NCBI RefSeq assembly: GCF_014640535.1
Contig: NZ_BMHD01000001.1
Location: 186,001-250,000 of the forward strand
Reading direction: 5' to 3'
Origin: Cnuibacter physcomitrellae
Lineage (GTDB): Bacteria > Actinomycetota > Actinomycetes > Actinomycetales > Microbacteriaceae
DNA: 64,000 nt
Shown piece after piece: positions 19,615-32,631 of the stretch (positions are counted from its first letter, which is position 1; each line of letters opens with the position of its first letter). A program made the position numbers and the translations under genes. The notes below the pieces were generated by a model that was not told where the DNA came from, made no database searches, and was given only the letters and a program-made list of their open reading frames with translations.

Positions 19615-20780
19615 GACGTCCGCCCGGCCTGACCCCGCCGCCGGCGCCGCCTCCGCCGCCGACCCCGCCGTCGTCGCCCGCATCGTCGACGACGAGGTCG
19701 GCGACGAAGCGGGCGCGGTCCACGCCCGACGCCTCCTCGTCGGAGGCGCGGGAGGCGGCGACGACGGCGCGGAAGGGACGCTCGCGTCCGGCCGATCCGA
19801 GTCCGCCCCGCGACGCGGACGAGCATCTGACCGAGCCGATCCTCCTCGACCGCACCGCGCTGCGGGGCGGCGGACGGACGGCGGCGCCCTCCGAGCCCGC
19901 CCGGACCTCCTCCGAGCCCACCCGGTCGGGCCGCTCCAACACGGACGCGCGTGGCACGAACGGGCGCGACACGGCCGGGCGCGACTCGGACGGGCGTCGC
20001 AGCGGGCGCGGCAGCGCCTCGGAGCTGCGGCGGGCCGTGCGCGCGCGGCGCCGCTACGAGCGGCAGGAGGCGCGACGCTTCACGCAGTGGAGCCGACGGC
20101 GCCGGATCTCCTGGCTCGTCGGGCTCGGAGTCGCCGTGGGCCTCGTCGTCGTGGTCCTGCTCGCGGCGTACTCGCCGCTGCTCAGCGTGCGCACCATCGA
20201 GGTGACCGGCACGTCGCGCCTCGACGCCGCGACCGTCGAGGCGGCGGTGTCCGACCAGCTGGGCCGGCCGCTCGCGCTCGTCGACGAGGGCGCCATCCGC
20301 GAGGAGCTCTCGCAGTTCCCCCTGATCAAGTCGTTCGCGATCGAGGCGCTGCCCCCGTCGGGCCTCGGCATCCGGATCGTGGAGCGCACGCCCGTGGCGC
20401 AGGTGCAGACCCCGGAGGGCTGGAACGTCGTCGACCCCGCCGGGGTGGTCGTGCAGTCGTCGCCGCAGCAGGTGCCCGGCTACCCGGTCTACGACCTGGC
20501 GGGGACGCAGCTGGGCGGGGCCGCCTTCACGGCGGCGGGCACGGCTCTGGCCGCTCTGCCCGCCGACCTGCTCGCCCAGGTCACGAACGCGACGGCGGCC
20601 ACGCCCGACAGCATCACGTTCACCTTCGGCGCCGCCGGTCAGCGCGTCGTGTGGGGGAGCGCGGAGCAGTCCGCGCTGAAGACGCTGATCCTGCAGCGCC
20701 TCATCGCGACCCAGGATCCGGCCCGGGCCGTCGAGTACGACGTCTCGAGTCCGGAGAGCCCGGTGATCCGAGGCGGATGA
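19611..20780 (+). CDS. ftsQ: Division protein FtsQ (DivIB) with long Pro/Ser/Arg-rich cytoplasmic tail
   Basis: Scaffold of the FtsQ-FtsL-DivIC subcomplex, 389 residues. About 165 residues of Pro/Ser/Thr/Arg-rich low-complexity cytoplasmic sequence precede one membrane helix ([20 protein letters not shown]). A POTRA domain ([20 protein letters not shown]) and the FtsQ beta-domain follow. GTG at 19611 overlaps the murC stop. The N-terminal tail is much longer than in E. coli FtsQ and is probably disordered; Ser/Thr residues in it could be kinase targets, which is speculation. Confidence 0.9.
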   Translation: MRRPPGLTPPPAPPPPPTPPSSPASSTTRSATKRARSTPDASSSEAREAATTARKGRSRPADPSPPRDADEHLTEPILLDRTALRGGGRTAAPSEPARTSSEPTRSGRSNTDARGTNGRDTAGRDSDGRRSGRGSASELRRAVRARRRYERQEARRFTQWSRRRRISWLVGLGVAVGLVVVVLLAAYSPLLSVRTIEVTGTSRLDAATVEAAVSDQLGRPLALVDEGAIREELSQFPLIKSFAIEALPPSGLGIRIVERTPVAQVQTPEGWNVVDPAGVVVQSSPQQVPGYPVYDLAGTQLGGAAFTAAGTALAALPADLLAQVTNATAATPDSITFTFGAAGQRVVWGSAEQSALKTLILQRLIATQDPARAVEYDVSSPESPVIRGG

Positions 20781-20837
20781 TCGCCGACACGCGGGCGGGT
20801 TGTGGGCGTCTGCGTCCCGGGTGACCTACCGTCATCC

Positions 20838-20888
20838 GTAAGAATTATCTACTCGGAATAACTTTAAGTTTCTACCTGAACTTTAAGG
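20838..20888 (+). promoter_or_regulatory. AT-rich ftsZ upstream region with AACTTTAAG direct repeat
   Basis: This stretch is markedly AT-rich in a GC-rich window. AACTTTAAG occurs at 20860-20868 and again at 20879-20887, a 19-base step. It lies directly before the ftsZ ribosome site (GCGGAGG at 20894-20900) and probably holds a dedicated ftsZ promoter or regulator site. Confidence 0.6.
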
Positions 20889-20907
20889 TTTGCTGCGGAG
20901 GCCGGAC

Positions 20908-22098
20908 GTGACTTCAAACCAGAACTACCTCGCTGTGATCAAGGTCGTCGGCATCGGGGGCGGCGGCGTCAATGCGGTGAACCGGATGATCGAGCTCGGC
21001 CTCCGGGGCGTCGAGTTCATCGCCATCAACACGGATGCCCAGGCTCTGCTCATGAGCGACGCCGACGTCAAGCTCGACGTGGGCCGCGAGATCACGCGCG
21101 GCCTGGGCGCCGGCGCCGACCCCGAGGTCGGCCGCCGTGCCGCCGAGGACCACGCCGAGGAGATCGAGGAGGCGCTGGCCGGCGCCGACATGGTCTTCGT
21201 GACCGCGGGGGAGGGCGGCGGCACCGGCACGGGTGGCGCGCCGGTGGTCGCGCGCATCGCGAAGTCGATCGGCGCGCTCACGATCGGTGTCGTGACGAAG
21301 CCGTTCGGGTTCGAGGGCAAGCGCCGCCAGGCCCAGGCCGAGGCGGGTGTCGCCACGCTGAAGAACGAGGTCGACACGCTCATCGTCGTGCCGAACGATC
21401 GCCTCCTCGAGATCAGCGACCGCGGCATCAGCATGCTGGAGGCGTTCTCCACCGCCGACCAGGTGCTCCTCGCCGGTGTCCAGGGCATCACCGACCTCAT
21501 CACGACCCCGGGCCTCATCAACCTCGACTTCGCCGACGTCAAGTCGGTCATGCAGGGCGCCGGCTCCGCCCTCATGGGCATCGGCTCCTCGCGGGGCGCG
21601 GACCGTGCCATCAAGGCGGCCGAGCTCGCCGTCGCCTCGCCTCTGCTCGAGGCGAGCATCGACGGTGCGCGCGGCGTGCTGCTCTCCATCCAGGGCGGAT
21701 CGAACCTCGGCATCTTCGAGATCAACGACGCGGCGAAGCTCGTGCAGGATGCGGTGCACGCCGAGGCGAACATCATCTTCGGTGCGGTGATCGACGACAC
21801 CCTCGGCGACGAGGTGCGCGTCACCGTCATCGCCGCGGGCTTCGACGGGGGCGAGCCGCAGCCCGTCGTGGAGGGGCGCCGCAGCTTCGTGGCCAGCGAC
21901 GACTCGACCGACTCCTACGGAGCCGAGTCGTCGGTGTCGAGCTCGCCTCGCCGCGAGCAGCGCACCGAGCAGGCGAACGACGAGAAGGCCCCGTGGTCGT
22001 CCGCGTCGCCCGAGCTGGGGTACACCAGCGCGGTGGCACTCGACCCGGCGTCGGAGGACGACGACGCCGACCTCGACGTCCCCGACTTCCTGAAGTGA
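20908..22098 (+). CDS. ftsZ: Cell division GTPase FtsZ
   Basis: Tubulin-like GTPase that forms the Z-ring. The protein has 396 residues. The N-terminal [17 protein letters not shown] loop, the tubulin signature [15 protein letters not shown] and the T7/synergy region ([11 protein letters not shown]) are intact. An acidic, Ser-rich linker leads to the C-terminal peptide DLDVPDFLK, which contacts SepF and FtsW. GTG at 20908 has a good ribosome site; a TTG at 20890 is less likely. No ftsA follows, as is normal for actinobacteria. Confidence 0.98.
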   Translation: MTSNQNYLAVIKVVGIGGGGVNAVNRMIELGLRGVEFIAINTDAQALLMSDADVKLDVGREITRGLGAGADPEVGRRAAEDHAEEIEEALAGADMVFVTAGEGGGTGTGGAPVVARIAKSIGALTIGVVTKPFGFEGKRRQAQAEAGVATLKNEVDTLIVVPNDRLLEISDRGISMLEAFSTADQVLLAGVQGITDLITTPGLINLDFADVKSVMQGAGSALMGIGSSRGADRAIKAAELAVASPLLEASIDGARGVLLSIQGGSNLGIFEINDAAKLVQDAVHAEANIIFGAVIDDTLGDEVRVTVIAAGFDGGEPQPVVEGRRSFVASDDSTDSYGAESSVSSSPRREQRTEQANDEKAPWSSASPELGYTSAVALDPASEDDDADLDVPDFLK

Positions 22099-22114
22099 CC
22101 TCGAGGTCGCATCG

Positions 22115-22789
22115 GTGACCCCCGGACTCCCGGAGCGGCTCGACGACATCGCCGACCGCATCCACGACGCCTGTCGCAGCGCCGGGCGCGATCCCGTCGA
22201 GATCACGCTCATCGCCGTGACCAAGTTCCACCCGGTCGAGCTGATCCGCGACCTGGTCTCGCTCGGGCTCCACGACATGGGCGAGAACAGGCACCAGGAG
22301 GCGCGCGAGAAGGCGGCGGAGCTCGCCGACCTCGACATCACCTGGCACTTCGTCGGTCAGCTGCAGCGCAAGAAGGCCAAGCAGGTGAGGGAGTACGCGT
22401 CCGTCATCCACTCCGTCGACCGCGCGGAGCTCGTCTCCGCGCTCGCCTCGGACGAGTCGACCGTCGGCTGCTTCGTCCAGGTGAACCTGACCGACGATCC
22501 CGAGCGCGGGGGAGTCCGTCCCGAGGGCGTGCTGCCGCTCGCCGAGTCCGTGCTCGAGGCCCCCGGTCTCGACCTGCTCGGGGTGATGGCCGTGGCGCCG
22601 CTCGACGAGGAGCCCGCCCGGGCGTTCGAACGTCTCCGGCGCCTCTCGGACGACGTCCGCACACTCGACCCGCGCGCGTCCAAGATCTCGGCGGGCATGA
22701 CGCACGACTTCCCCGAGGCGATCGCCGCGGGCGCGACACACCTCCGGATCGGGACGGCAATCACGGGAAACCGGCCGACCCGCGATTAA
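22115..22789 (+). CDS. yggS: YggS/PLPBP-family pyridoxal 5'-phosphate homeostasis protein
   Basis: PLP-binding protein of 224 residues with an alanine-racemase-like barrel, thought to buffer PLP. The PLP-lysine block is [26 protein letters not shown] and [23 protein letters not shown] are family signatures. GTG at 22115 follows ftsZ by 16 bases. The ftsZ-yggS-sepF order is conserved in Gram-positive bacteria. Confidence 0.93.
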   Translation: MTPGLPERLDDIADRIHDACRSAGRDPVEITLIAVTKFHPVELIRDLVSLGLHDMGENRHQEAREKAAELADLDITWHFVGQLQRKKAKQVREYASVIHSVDRAELVSALASDESTVGCFVQVNLTDDPERGGVRPEGVLPLAESVLEAPGLDLLGVMAVAPLDEEPARAFERLRRLSDDVRTLDPRASKISAGMTHDFPEAIAAGATHLRIGTAITGNRPTRD

Positions 22790-22827
22790 TCTTGCGGTCA
22801 AGCCGACTTACGCAACCGGAGGTTCAC

Positions 22828-23343
22828 ATGGCCAACCCGCTCCGCAAGACCATGGTCTACCTGGGTCTCGCCGACGAAGAACTCGAGTACGAGACCCCTG
22901 CCGCCCCCGCCGCGGCGCCGGTCGCTCCCGTTCCGCAGCCGCAGCCTCAGGCGCAGGCCGCCCCGACCGCGGCGCCCGCGCAGACGCGTGCGCCCGTGAC
23001 CCCCCTCCGCAAGAACGCGCACTCCCACTCTCACCAGAAGAATGCGGCCCCGGCAGACATGAACGAGATCCTCACCGTCCACCCGAAGCAGTACCGCGAC
23101 GCCCAGGTCATCGCCGAGAACTTCCGCGAGGGCATCCCGGTGATCATCAACCTGTCGCAGATGACCGATGCGGATGCGCGCCGGCTCATCGACTTCGCCG
23201 GCGGCCTCTCGCAGGGGCTCTACGGGAAGATCGAGCGTGTGACGAGCAAGGTGTTCCTGCTGTCCCCGGCCCACGTCGCCGTCTCCGGCGACAGCGGCCA
23301 GGAGGCTCGCACCGAGTCGTCCTTCTTCGTGCAGCAGGCCTGA
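22828..23343 (+). CDS. sepF: Cell division protein SepF
   Basis: Membrane-binding partner that anchors FtsZ in bacteria lacking FtsA. The protein has 171 residues. An N-terminal amphipathic segment ([14 protein letters not shown]) is followed by an Ala/Pro/Gln-rich linker and the SepF core (about 80-165: [20 protein letters not shown], then [17 protein letters not shown]). ATG at 22828 is preceded by GGAGG at 22818-22822. A TAATCT at 22788-22793 could be an internal promoter. Confidence 0.95.
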   Translation: MANPLRKTMVYLGLADEELEYETPAAPAAAPVAPVPQPQPQAQAAPTAAPAQTRAPVTPLRKNAHSHSHQKNAAPADMNEILTVHPKQYRDAQVIAENFREGIPVIINLSQMTDADARRLIDFAGGLSQGLYGKIERVTSKVFLLSPAHVAVSGDSGQEARTESSFFVQQA

Positions 23344-23379
23344 TCCTGCTGCTCGCGCGACGTGCCGTCCTAGACACGA

Positions 23380-23385
23380 GATAAT
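23380..23385 (+). promoter_or_regulatory. -10 element for leaderless yggT transcript
   Basis: GATAAT is followed by 6 bases and the GTG start at 23392. No ribosome site is visible in the short gap, consistent with a leaderless mRNA. Confidence 0.5.
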
Positions 23386-23391
23386 CACCAG

Positions 23392-23697
23392 GTGGGTTCT
23401 CTCGTCGCCATCATCGCGACCGTCGCGTACTTCCTCCTCCTGCTGTACTTCTTCACGATGTGGGGACGATTCGTCCTCGACCTCGTGCGGACGGTGCGGC
23501 GCGGTTGGCGACCCCGCGGTGCGCTGCTCGTGGTCGCCGAGGTGGTCTACACCGTGACCGACCCGCCCATCCGGTTCTTCCGCCGGATCATCCCGCCGCT
23601 TCGGCTCGGCGGGGTCGCGCTCGACTTCGGCTGGTCGATCGTGATGCTGATCGTGATCATCCTGATGTCGGTCGCGGGGTTCCTCCGGGGCGTGTGA
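23392..23697 (+). CDS. YggT-family membrane protein (YlmG)
   Basis: Small 101-residue protein with two membrane segments, one at the N-terminus (VAIIATVAYFLLLLYFF) and one at the C-terminus (SIVMLIVIILMSVAGFL). They flank a basic loop with the family block YTVTDPPIRFFRRIIPPLRLG. Its role is unclear; the family is linked to division and osmotic behaviour by position beside sepF and divIVA. The start is GTG at 23392. Confidence 0.88.
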   Translation: MGSLVAIIATVAYFLLLLYFFTMWGRFVLDLVRTVRRGWRPRGALLVVAEVVYTVTDPPIRFFRRIIPPLRLGGVALDFGWSIVMLIVIILMSVAGFLRGV

Positions 23698-23785
23698 GGA
23701 CCCGTGGGCCCTCGAGGAGCCCATGTATCCTGAAGGAACAGGACGGCCCTGCAGTCAGGCCGTTCACAAGACGTTTGTCGTGAAT

Positions 23786-23803
23786 GTTGCTACGGTTAGC
23801 AAC
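23786..23803. promoter_or_regulatory. Palindrome in the divIVA leader region
   Basis: GTTGCTA (23786-23792) pairs with TAGCAAC (23797-23803) around a CGGT centre, in the 162-base gap before divIVA. It is too far from the yggT stop and lacks a T-run, so an operator or a promoter-overlapping protein site is more likely than a terminator. Confidence 0.45.
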
Positions 23804-23859
23804 GCGTTATCACTGTTCCGACAGGCACCCTGTTCGTCAAGTACTGAAGGTGGAAGACC

Positions 23860-24495
23860 ATGGCGTTGACTCCGGAAGATGTCGTCAACAAGCGATTCTC
23901 ACAGACCAAGTTCCGTGAGGGCTACGACCAGGACGAGGTCGACGACTTCCTGGACGAGGTCGTCGTCGAGCTGCGTCGCCTGACGCAGGAGAACGAGGAG
24001 CTCAAGGCCCGCCTGGCCGCTGCCGGCGAGGGAGCCCCCGCCGAGGCGCCTGTCGCTGAGACCGCTCCTGCTCCCGTCGCGGCTGCGGCCGAGACCCCCG
24101 CGCCGGTGCCGGCGCCCGTGCCCGTGCCGGCCGCTCCGGCCGCCGAGGCCGACGACGAGTCGGTCAGCACCACCAACCTCCTCCAGCTCGCGCGCCGTCT
24201 GCACGACGAGCACGTCAAGGAGGGTGCTGAGAAGCGCGACGCGCTCATCGCGGAGGGCCACGCCACCGCGGCGCGCATCGTCGCCGAGGCCGAGACCAAG
24301 CAGCGCAACGAGATGGCGCGCCTGAACCAGGAGAAGGCCGCCGTCGAGCACCGCATCGACGAGCTGCGCACGTTCGAGAAGGACTACCGCTCGGGCCTGA
24401 AGTCCTACATCGAGGAGCAGCTCAACGAGCTCACCTCGAAGGACGCCGACAAGAGCCCGGCGCCCTCCTCCAGCTTCAGCGGCTTTGGAGGCTGA
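23860..24495 (+). CDS. divIVA: Polar growth/division protein DivIVA (Wag31)
   Basis: Coiled-coil protein of 211 residues that marks negatively curved membrane and directs polar cell wall growth in actinobacteria. The N-terminal membrane-binding domain (MALTPEDVVNKRFSQTKFRE, then DQDEVDDFLDEVVVELRRL) is canonical. An Ala/Pro/Val-rich linker (about 62-102) separates it from a long C-terminal coiled coil. ATG at 23860 follows a GAAGGTGG ribosome site. It overlaps lspA by 11 bases. Wag31 is a known target of PASTA kinases in mycobacteria, so the kinase at 2124-4058 is a candidate regulator. Confidence 0.95.
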   Translation: MALTPEDVVNKRFSQTKFREGYDQDEVDDFLDEVVVELRRLTQENEELKARLAAAGEGAPAEAPVAETAPAPVAAAAETPAPVPAPVPVPAAPAAEADDESVSTTNLLQLARRLHDEHVKEGAEKRDALIAEGHATAARIVAEAETKQRNEMARLNQEKAAVEHRIDELRTFEKDYRSGLKSYIEEQLNELTSKDADKSPAPSSSFSGFGG

Positions 24496-25045
24496 CGCTT
24501 CGAAAGGGCGTCCCCGGGTCCTGATCGTCCTCGTCCTCGTCGCCCTCGGCGCGTTGGCGCTCGATCAGCTCGCGAAGTACCTGGTCGTACAGAACCTCGA
24601 ATTGGGTGAGGTCGTCCCTGTGGTGGGCGACCTCATCCAATTTCGTTTCGTGAAGAACTCGGGTGCCGCCTTCTCGATCGGAAACGCGTACACGTGGATC
24701 TTCTCGATCCTCGCCGCCGCCGTGACGGTGTTCATCATCTGGTTCGCCCGGCGCATCCGCTCGTTCGCCTGGGCTCTGGTGTTCGGTCTGCTCCTGGGCG
24801 GCACGCTGGGCAACCTCTACGACCGGCTGTTCCGCGAGCCGGGCTTCGGCGTCGGACACGTGGTCGACTTCATCACCATCCCGCTGCTGCCCGCGATCTT
24901 CAACCTGGCCGACGTGGCGATCTGCTGCGCGATGGGACTGTTCATCATCCTCACGATCCGTGGCGTCGGTCTCGACGGCCGCAGGGCGAGCGAGCGCAAG
25001 CACGAGGGAGCGGACTCGGAGCAGCCCGCCGACGAGCAGGTCTGA
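24485..25045 (+). CDS. lspA: Lipoprotein signal peptidase II
   Basis: Aspartyl membrane protease that removes signal peptides from diacylglyceryl-modified prolipoproteins. The protein has 186 residues with four membrane segments. The conserved [10 protein letters not shown] and GNLYDRL motifs are present, and the catalytic pair is probably Asp128 (VVDF) and Asp143 (FNLAD). The only plausible start is a TTG at 24485 inside the end of divIVA, so initiation is probably coupled. The stop shares one base with the next start. It would process the CtaC and DppA-like lipoproteins in this window. Confidence 0.93.
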   Translation: MEADASKGRPRVLIVLVLVALGALALDQLAKYLVVQNLELGEVVPVVGDLIQFRFVKNSGAAFSIGNAYTWIFSILAAAVTVFIIWFARRIRSFAWALVFGLLLGGTLGNLYDRLFREPGFGVGHVVDFITIPLLPAIFNLADVAICCAMGLFIILTIRGVGLDGRRASERKHEGADSEQPADEQV

Positions 25046-25965
25046 TGGAGTCACGGACCCTGCCGGTTCCCGACGGCCTCGACGGTCAGCGCGTCGACGC
25101 CGGGTTGGCCAAGCTGCTCGGCTTCTCCCGGTCGTTCGCGGCCGAGGTGGCCGACGCCGGTGGCGTGAGCCTGGACGGCCGCACGGTCGGCAAGTCCGAT
25201 CGGCTCCGGCGCGACGGGTGGCTGTCGGTCGAGTGGAGCCCCCGGGAGGAGCCCCGGGTCGTCCCAGTGGTGGTGCCCGAGCTCGACGTCGTGTACGACG
25301 ACGACGACATCATCGTGATCGACAAGCCGGTCGGCGTGGCCGCGCATCCGTCGGTCGGCTGGGAGGGTCCCACGGTCCTCGGCGCCCTCGCCGGTGCCGG
25401 GTACCGGATCGCCACGTCCGGTGCGCCCGAGCGTGCGGGCATCGTCCACCGGCTCGATGCGGGCACCAGCGGACTGATGGTCGTCGCCAAGTCGGAGACC
25501 GCCTACACCTGGTTGAAGCGGGCATTCCACGACCGGACGGTCGAGAAGGTCTACCACGCGCTCGTGCAGGGTCATCCGGATCCGACGGCGGGCACCATCG
25601 ATGCCCCCATCGGTCGGCACCCGCGATCCGACTGGAAGTTCGCCGTCGTCGCCGACGGCAAGCCGTCGGTCACTCACTACGAGACTCTCGAGGCGTTCCG
25701 GGCCGCGACCCTGCTCGAGGTGCACCTCGAGACCGGGCGCACCCACCAGATCCGGGTGCACATGGCGGCTCAGCGCCACCCGTGCGTCGGCGACGCGATG
25801 TACGGCGCCGATCCCGTGCTCTCCGAGCGGGTGGGGCTCTCGAGGCAGTGGCTGCACGCCAAGCGCCTGGGATTCATCCACCCCGCGAGCCGGGAGTACG
25901 TCGAGTTCGAGACCGGGTATCCGGCCGATCTGCAGCACGCGCTCGACGTGATCTCGGCCGACTGA
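25045..25965 (+). CDS. rluD: RluA/RluD-family 23S rRNA pseudouridine synthase
   Basis: Isomerises uridines in large-subunit rRNA. The protein has 306 residues with an N-terminal S4-like RNA-binding region and a catalytic domain with the [15 protein letters not shown] motif, where the Asp is the nucleophile, plus the [11 protein letters not shown] signature. ATG at 25045 overlaps the lspA stop. The lspA-rluD pair is common in Gram-positive bacteria. Exact site specificity is not determined. Confidence 0.9.
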   Translation: MESRTLPVPDGLDGQRVDAGLAKLLGFSRSFAAEVADAGGVSLDGRTVGKSDRLRRDGWLSVEWSPREEPRVVPVVVPELDVVYDDDDIIVIDKPVGVAAHPSVGWEGPTVLGALAGAGYRIATSGAPERAGIVHRLDAGTSGLMVVAKSETAYTWLKRAFHDRTVEKVYHALVQGHPDPTAGTIDAPIGRHPRSDWKFAVVADGKPSVTHYETLEAFRAATLLEVHLETGRTHQIRVHMAAQRHPCVGDAMYGADPVLSERVGLSRQWLHAKRLGFIHPASREYVEFETGYPADLQHALDVISAD

Positions 25966-25973
25966 GCGCCCAT

Positions 25974-25998
25974 CGGGGCCGCCTTCGGCGCGGCCCCG
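25974..25998 (+). terminator. GC-rich hairpin after rluD
   Basis: A 9-base perfect stem (25974-25982 with 25990-25998) with a 7-base loop lies just after the rluD stop. No T-run follows, so its strength is uncertain. Confidence 0.6.
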
Positions 25999-26020
25999 AC
26001 CACACCGTCGTCGGGGCGTT

Positions 26021-26026
26021 TAGACT
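26021..26026 (+). promoter_or_regulatory. -10 element upstream of dnaE
   Basis: TAGACT, inside the string GTTTAGACT that also precedes erpA, lies 31 bases before the dnaE GTG. This implies a leader of about 25 bases. Confidence 0.4.
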
Positions 26027-26057
26027 GATGCGACCGACAACACGAGCCGGAGATCAC

Positions 26058-29573
<3,516 letters not shown>

Positions 29574-29627
29574 CGCCGCCCGTCGTCCCTGGATGGGTGT
29601 CCGGAGGGCCGGGTCAGGTGGGCGGAC

Positions 29628-29633
29628 TAGGCT
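29628..29633 (+). promoter_or_regulatory. -10 element for near-leaderless hisD transcript
   Basis: TAGGCT is followed by 8 bases and the GTG start at 29642, with no ribosome site in between. Confidence 0.45.
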
Positions 29634-29641
29634 TGGATGCC

Positions 29642-30952
29642 GTGATCCGCATCATCGACCTCCGTGGGCAGACGCCCTCCCGCAGCGATCTCGCCCGGCT
29701 CGTGCCGCGCGCCGCGACCGACGTGTCGGTGGCGCATGCGGCGGCTGCCGAGCTCGTCGAGGAGGTGCGGTCGGGTGGCCTCGGCGCCCTGCAGCGGCAG
29801 GCCGAGCGGTTCGACGGGGTGGTGCCCGGATCCGTGCGTGTGTCGGCCGACGACATCCGCGCCGCCGTCGCCGCGCTCGAGCCGCAGGTGCGTCTCGCGC
29901 TCGACGAGGCGATCGCCCGGGTCCGCCGTGCGACCGCCGCGCAGGTGCCCCCGCCCGCGCGCACCGAGCTGGGCGACGGGGCCGTCGTCGAGCAGCGCTG
30001 GCAGCCCGTGGAGCGCGTGGGCCTCTACGTCCCCGGGGGCAAGGCCGTGTACCCGTCGAGCGTCGTGATGAACGTCGTGCCCGCGCAGACCGCGGGTGTG
30101 GGCAGCATCGCCCTGGTGTCGCCTCCGCAGCGCGACTTCGGCGGTCAGGTGCACCCGACCATCCTCGGCGCCGCGGGCCTGCTCGGCATCGACGAGGTCT
30201 ACGCCATGGGCGGTGCGGGCGCGATCGGCGCGCTCGCCCACGGTGTGGCCGAGATCGGGCTGGAGCCCGTGCAGGTCATCACCGGCCCCGGCAACGTCTA
30301 CGTCGCCGCGGCGAAGCGGGTGGTGCGCGGCACCGCCGGCATCGACTCCGAGGCCGGGCCGACCGAGATCCTCGTCATCGCGGACGGGTCCGCCGACCCC
30401 GGCTTCGTCGCCGCCGACCTCGTCAGCCAGGCCGAACACGACGAGCTCGCGGCCGCCGTGCTGGTCACCGACTCCGCGGAGCTCGCGGACCGCGTGATCG
30501 ACGAGCTCCGCTCGGTCGCCGCCTCGACCACGCACGCCGAGCGCGTGGGCATCTCCCTCGGCGGCCCTCAGTCGGCGATCATCCTCGTCGACGACCTCGC
30601 CACGGCGGCGGCGGTGAGCGACGCCTACGGACCCGAGCACCTCGAGATCCAGACCGCCGACCCGGATGCGACGCTCGCGTCGATCCACAACGCCGGCGCG
30701 ATCTTCCTCGGCGCCTACTCGCCGGTGAGCCTCGGCGACTACCTGGCCGGGTCGAACCACGTCCTCCCCACCGGCGGACAGTCGCGGTTCTCCTCGGGCC
30801 TCGGCGCCTACACGTTCCTGCGCCCCCAGCAGGTGGTGCGCTACGGACGCGAGGCGCTCGAGGCGGTCGCCCGCGACATCCGCTCGCTGTCCGACGCCGA
30901 GAACCTCCCCGCTCACGGCGACGCCGTGGCGGTCCGCTTCGCCCAGGGCTGA
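29642..30952 (+). CDS. hisD: Histidinol dehydrogenase
   Basis: Zinc enzyme that oxidises histidinol to histidine in two NAD-dependent steps, the end of histidine synthesis. The protein has 436 residues. The [22 protein letters not shown] and [14 protein letters not shown] blocks are family signatures, [15 protein letters not shown] carries a zinc ligand, and the GPEHLEI block holds catalytic residues. I chose GTG at 29642 because it gives the usual MIRxIDLRG N-terminus. No other his genes are in the window on this side; nrdR follows. Confidence 0.95.
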   Translation: MIRIIDLRGQTPSRSDLARLVPRAATDVSVAHAAAAELVEEVRSGGLGALQRQAERFDGVVPGSVRVSADDIRAAVAALEPQVRLALDEAIARVRRATAAQVPPPARTELGDGAVVEQRWQPVERVGLYVPGGKAVYPSSVVMNVVPAQTAGVGSIALVSPPQRDFGGQVHPTILGAAGLLGIDEVYAMGGAGAIGALAHGVAEIGLEPVQVITGPGNVYVAAAKRVVRGTAGIDSEAGPTEILVIADGSADPGFVAADLVSQAEHDELAAAVLVTDSAELADRVIDELRSVAASTTHAERVGISLGGPQSAIILVDDLATAAAVSDAYGPEHLEIQTADPDATLASIHNAGAIFLGAYSPVSLGDYLAGSNHVLPTGGQSRFSSGLGAYTFLRPQQVVRYGREALEAVARDIRSLSDAENLPAHGDAVAVRFAQG

Positions 30953-30995
30953 GCCCGACCGAGGGGGTGTCGCCACCCGATACCCTGGAGGTGCC

Positions 30996-31478
30996 ATGTA
31001 CTGCCCCTACTGCCGCCACCCCGACTCGCGAGTCGTCGACTCCCGCACCACCGATGACGGTCAGGCCATCCGCCGACGCCGTCAGTGCCCGGAGTGCGGC
31101 CGCCGGTTCAGCACGACCGAGACCGCCAGCCTCGGCGTGATCAAGCGCTCCGGTGTGGTCGAGCCGTTCTCCCGCGAGAAGATCGTCAGCGGCGTGCGGA
31201 AGGCCTGTCAAGGCCGCCCGGTCACCGACGGCGACCTGGCCGTGCTCGCGCAGCGGGTCGAGGAGATCGTGCGGCAGAGCGGCGCGGCGCAGATCGACGC
31301 GAACGACATCGGGCTGGCGATCCTGCAGCCGCTCCGCGAGCTCGACGAGGTCGCCTACCTCCGCTTCGCCAGCGTGTACCAGGGCTTCGACACGCTCGAC
31401 GACTTCGAGGCGGCCATCACCCTGCTCCGCGCCGAGCACGCCGACCGCGCCCAGCGTTCGGCCGGGCTCGCCGAGTAG
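30996..31478 (+). CDS. nrdR: Ribonucleotide reductase transcriptional repressor NrdR
   Basis: ATP/dATP-sensing repressor of nrd operons, 160 residues. The N-terminal zinc ribbon has Cys3, Cys6, Cys31 and Cys34. An ATP-cone domain follows ([20 protein letters not shown]). ATG at 30996 has GGAGG at 30987-30991. A TACCCT at 30981-30986 is a possible -10 element. Its targets (NrdR boxes before nrd genes) are not in the window. Confidence 0.96.
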   Translation: MYCPYCRHPDSRVVDSRTTDDGQAIRRRRQCPECGRRFSTTETASLGVIKRSGVVEPFSREKIVSGVRKACQGRPVTDGDLAVLAQRVEEIVRQSGAAQIDANDIGLAILQPLRELDEVAYLRFASVYQGFDTLDDFEAAITLLRAEHADRAQRSAGLAE

Positions 31479-31483
31479 CGCCC

Positions 31484-32530
31484 GTGTACGAGCTGCTGTT
31501 CCGCACCGTCCTGTCGAGGATGGACCCGGAGGATGCGCACCACCTCGCGATGCGGGTCATCCGCCTCATCCCGCGGCTGCGGCTCGACCGCCTCGTGCAC
31601 CGCTTCACCTCGGCCGACGTCGACCTGTCGGTGAAGGCGCTCGGGCTCACGTTCCCCACGCCGTTCGGCGTCGCCGCCGGCTTCGACAAGGATGGGACGG
31701 CCATCGACGGCCTCGCCGCCCTGGGCTTCGGACACGTCGAGGTCGGGACGATCACCGCCCGTCCGCAGCCGGGCAACGACCGCCCGCGCCTGTTCCGGCT
31801 CATCGCGGATCGCGCGGTCATCAACCGGATGGGGTTCAACAACCGGGGTGCTGCCGCCGCCGCGCTGCGACTGGCCCGGACCAAGCGGAGCGGAGCGGGA
31901 CGCGCCGTCATCGGCGTGAACATCGGCAAGAGCCGGGTGGTCTCGGTCGACGACGCGATCGCCGACTACGTGCAGAGCGCGCGAGCGCTGGCGCCGATCG
32001 CCGACTACCTCGTGGTCAACGTGTCCTCGCCGAACACGCCGGGCCTGCGCGGATTGCAGGAGCTGGATCTGCTCGCACCGCTGCTCGAGGCGGTCAAGGC
32101 GGAGGCGCGGAGCACGCCCCTGCTCGTCAAGATCGCCCCCGACCTCACCGACGAGCAGCTCGACCGCATCGCGGAGCTCGCCGTGTCTCTCGGCCTCGAC
32201 GGCATCATCGCCACGAACACCACCCTGTCCCGCGAGGGTCTGCGGACCCCGGCCTCGCACGTCGAGGCGCTGGGGGCGGGCGGCCTGTCGGGCGCGCCGC
32301 TGGCGGAGCGCTCGCTCGCCGTGCTGAAGCGCCTCCGCACGGTCCTGCCGCCGGAGTTCTGCGTGATCTCGGTGGGTGGCGTCGACACCGCGTACGACGT
32401 CGAGCAGCGTCTCCTCGCCGGGGCGACGCTCGTGCAGGGCTATACGGCGTTCCTCTACCGAGGCCCGTTGTGGGCGAAGCAGATCAACGTCGGGCTCGCC
32501 CGTCTCGCCCGCACCCGCGTCGAGCGCTGA
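31484..32530 (+). CDS. pyrD: Class 2 dihydroorotate dehydrogenase (quinone)
   Basis: Membrane-associated FMN enzyme that oxidises dihydroorotate to orotate with menaquinone in pyrimidine synthesis. The protein has 348 residues, including the N-terminal amphipathic helices typical of class 2. PFGVAAGFDKDG, NRMGFNNRGA and NVSSPNTPGLRGLQ carry FMN and substrate contacts; the class 2 catalytic Ser is in the VNVSSPN block. GTG at 31484 follows nrdR by 5 bases, suggesting coupling. Confidence 0.95.
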   Translation: MYELLFRTVLSRMDPEDAHHLAMRVIRLIPRLRLDRLVHRFTSADVDLSVKALGLTFPTPFGVAAGFDKDGTAIDGLAALGFGHVEVGTITARPQPGNDRPRLFRLIADRAVINRMGFNNRGAAAAALRLARTKRSGAGRAVIGVNIGKSRVVSVDDAIADYVQSARALAPIADYLVVNVSSPNTPGLRGLQELDLLAPLLEAVKAEARSTPLLVKIAPDLTDEQLDRIAELAVSLGLDGIIATNTTLSREGLRTPASHVEALGAGGLSGAPLAERSLAVLKRLRTVLPPEFCVISVGGVDTAYDVEQRLLAGATLVQGYTAFLYRGPLWAKQINVGLARLARTRVER

Positions 32531-32556
32531 CGCGCCGTCCGCGCGCCCGTCCGTCT

Positions 32557-32629
32557 CCGTTTTCGCTGCCTGTCTGACCTTTCGCGTGGTCAGTGGGCCC
32601 GCGAAAGGTCAGAGAGGCAGCGAGAACGG
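32557..32629. terminator. Long inverted repeat between convergent pyrD and DUF3043 gene
   Basis: Arms of 30 bases at 32557-32586 and 32600-32629 pair with two mismatches around a 13-base loop. It begins 27 bases after the pyrD stop and ends 3 bases before the DUF3043 gene end, so it can stop both transcripts. It is longer than needed for termination and has no T-run. Confidence 0.7.
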
Positions 32630-32631
32630 GT

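Noticed and set aside
22099-25965. Search for ftsA or another FtsZ membrane anchor
   Set aside because: No ftsA is present near ftsZ; SepF fills that role in actinobacteria, so this is not an anomaly.
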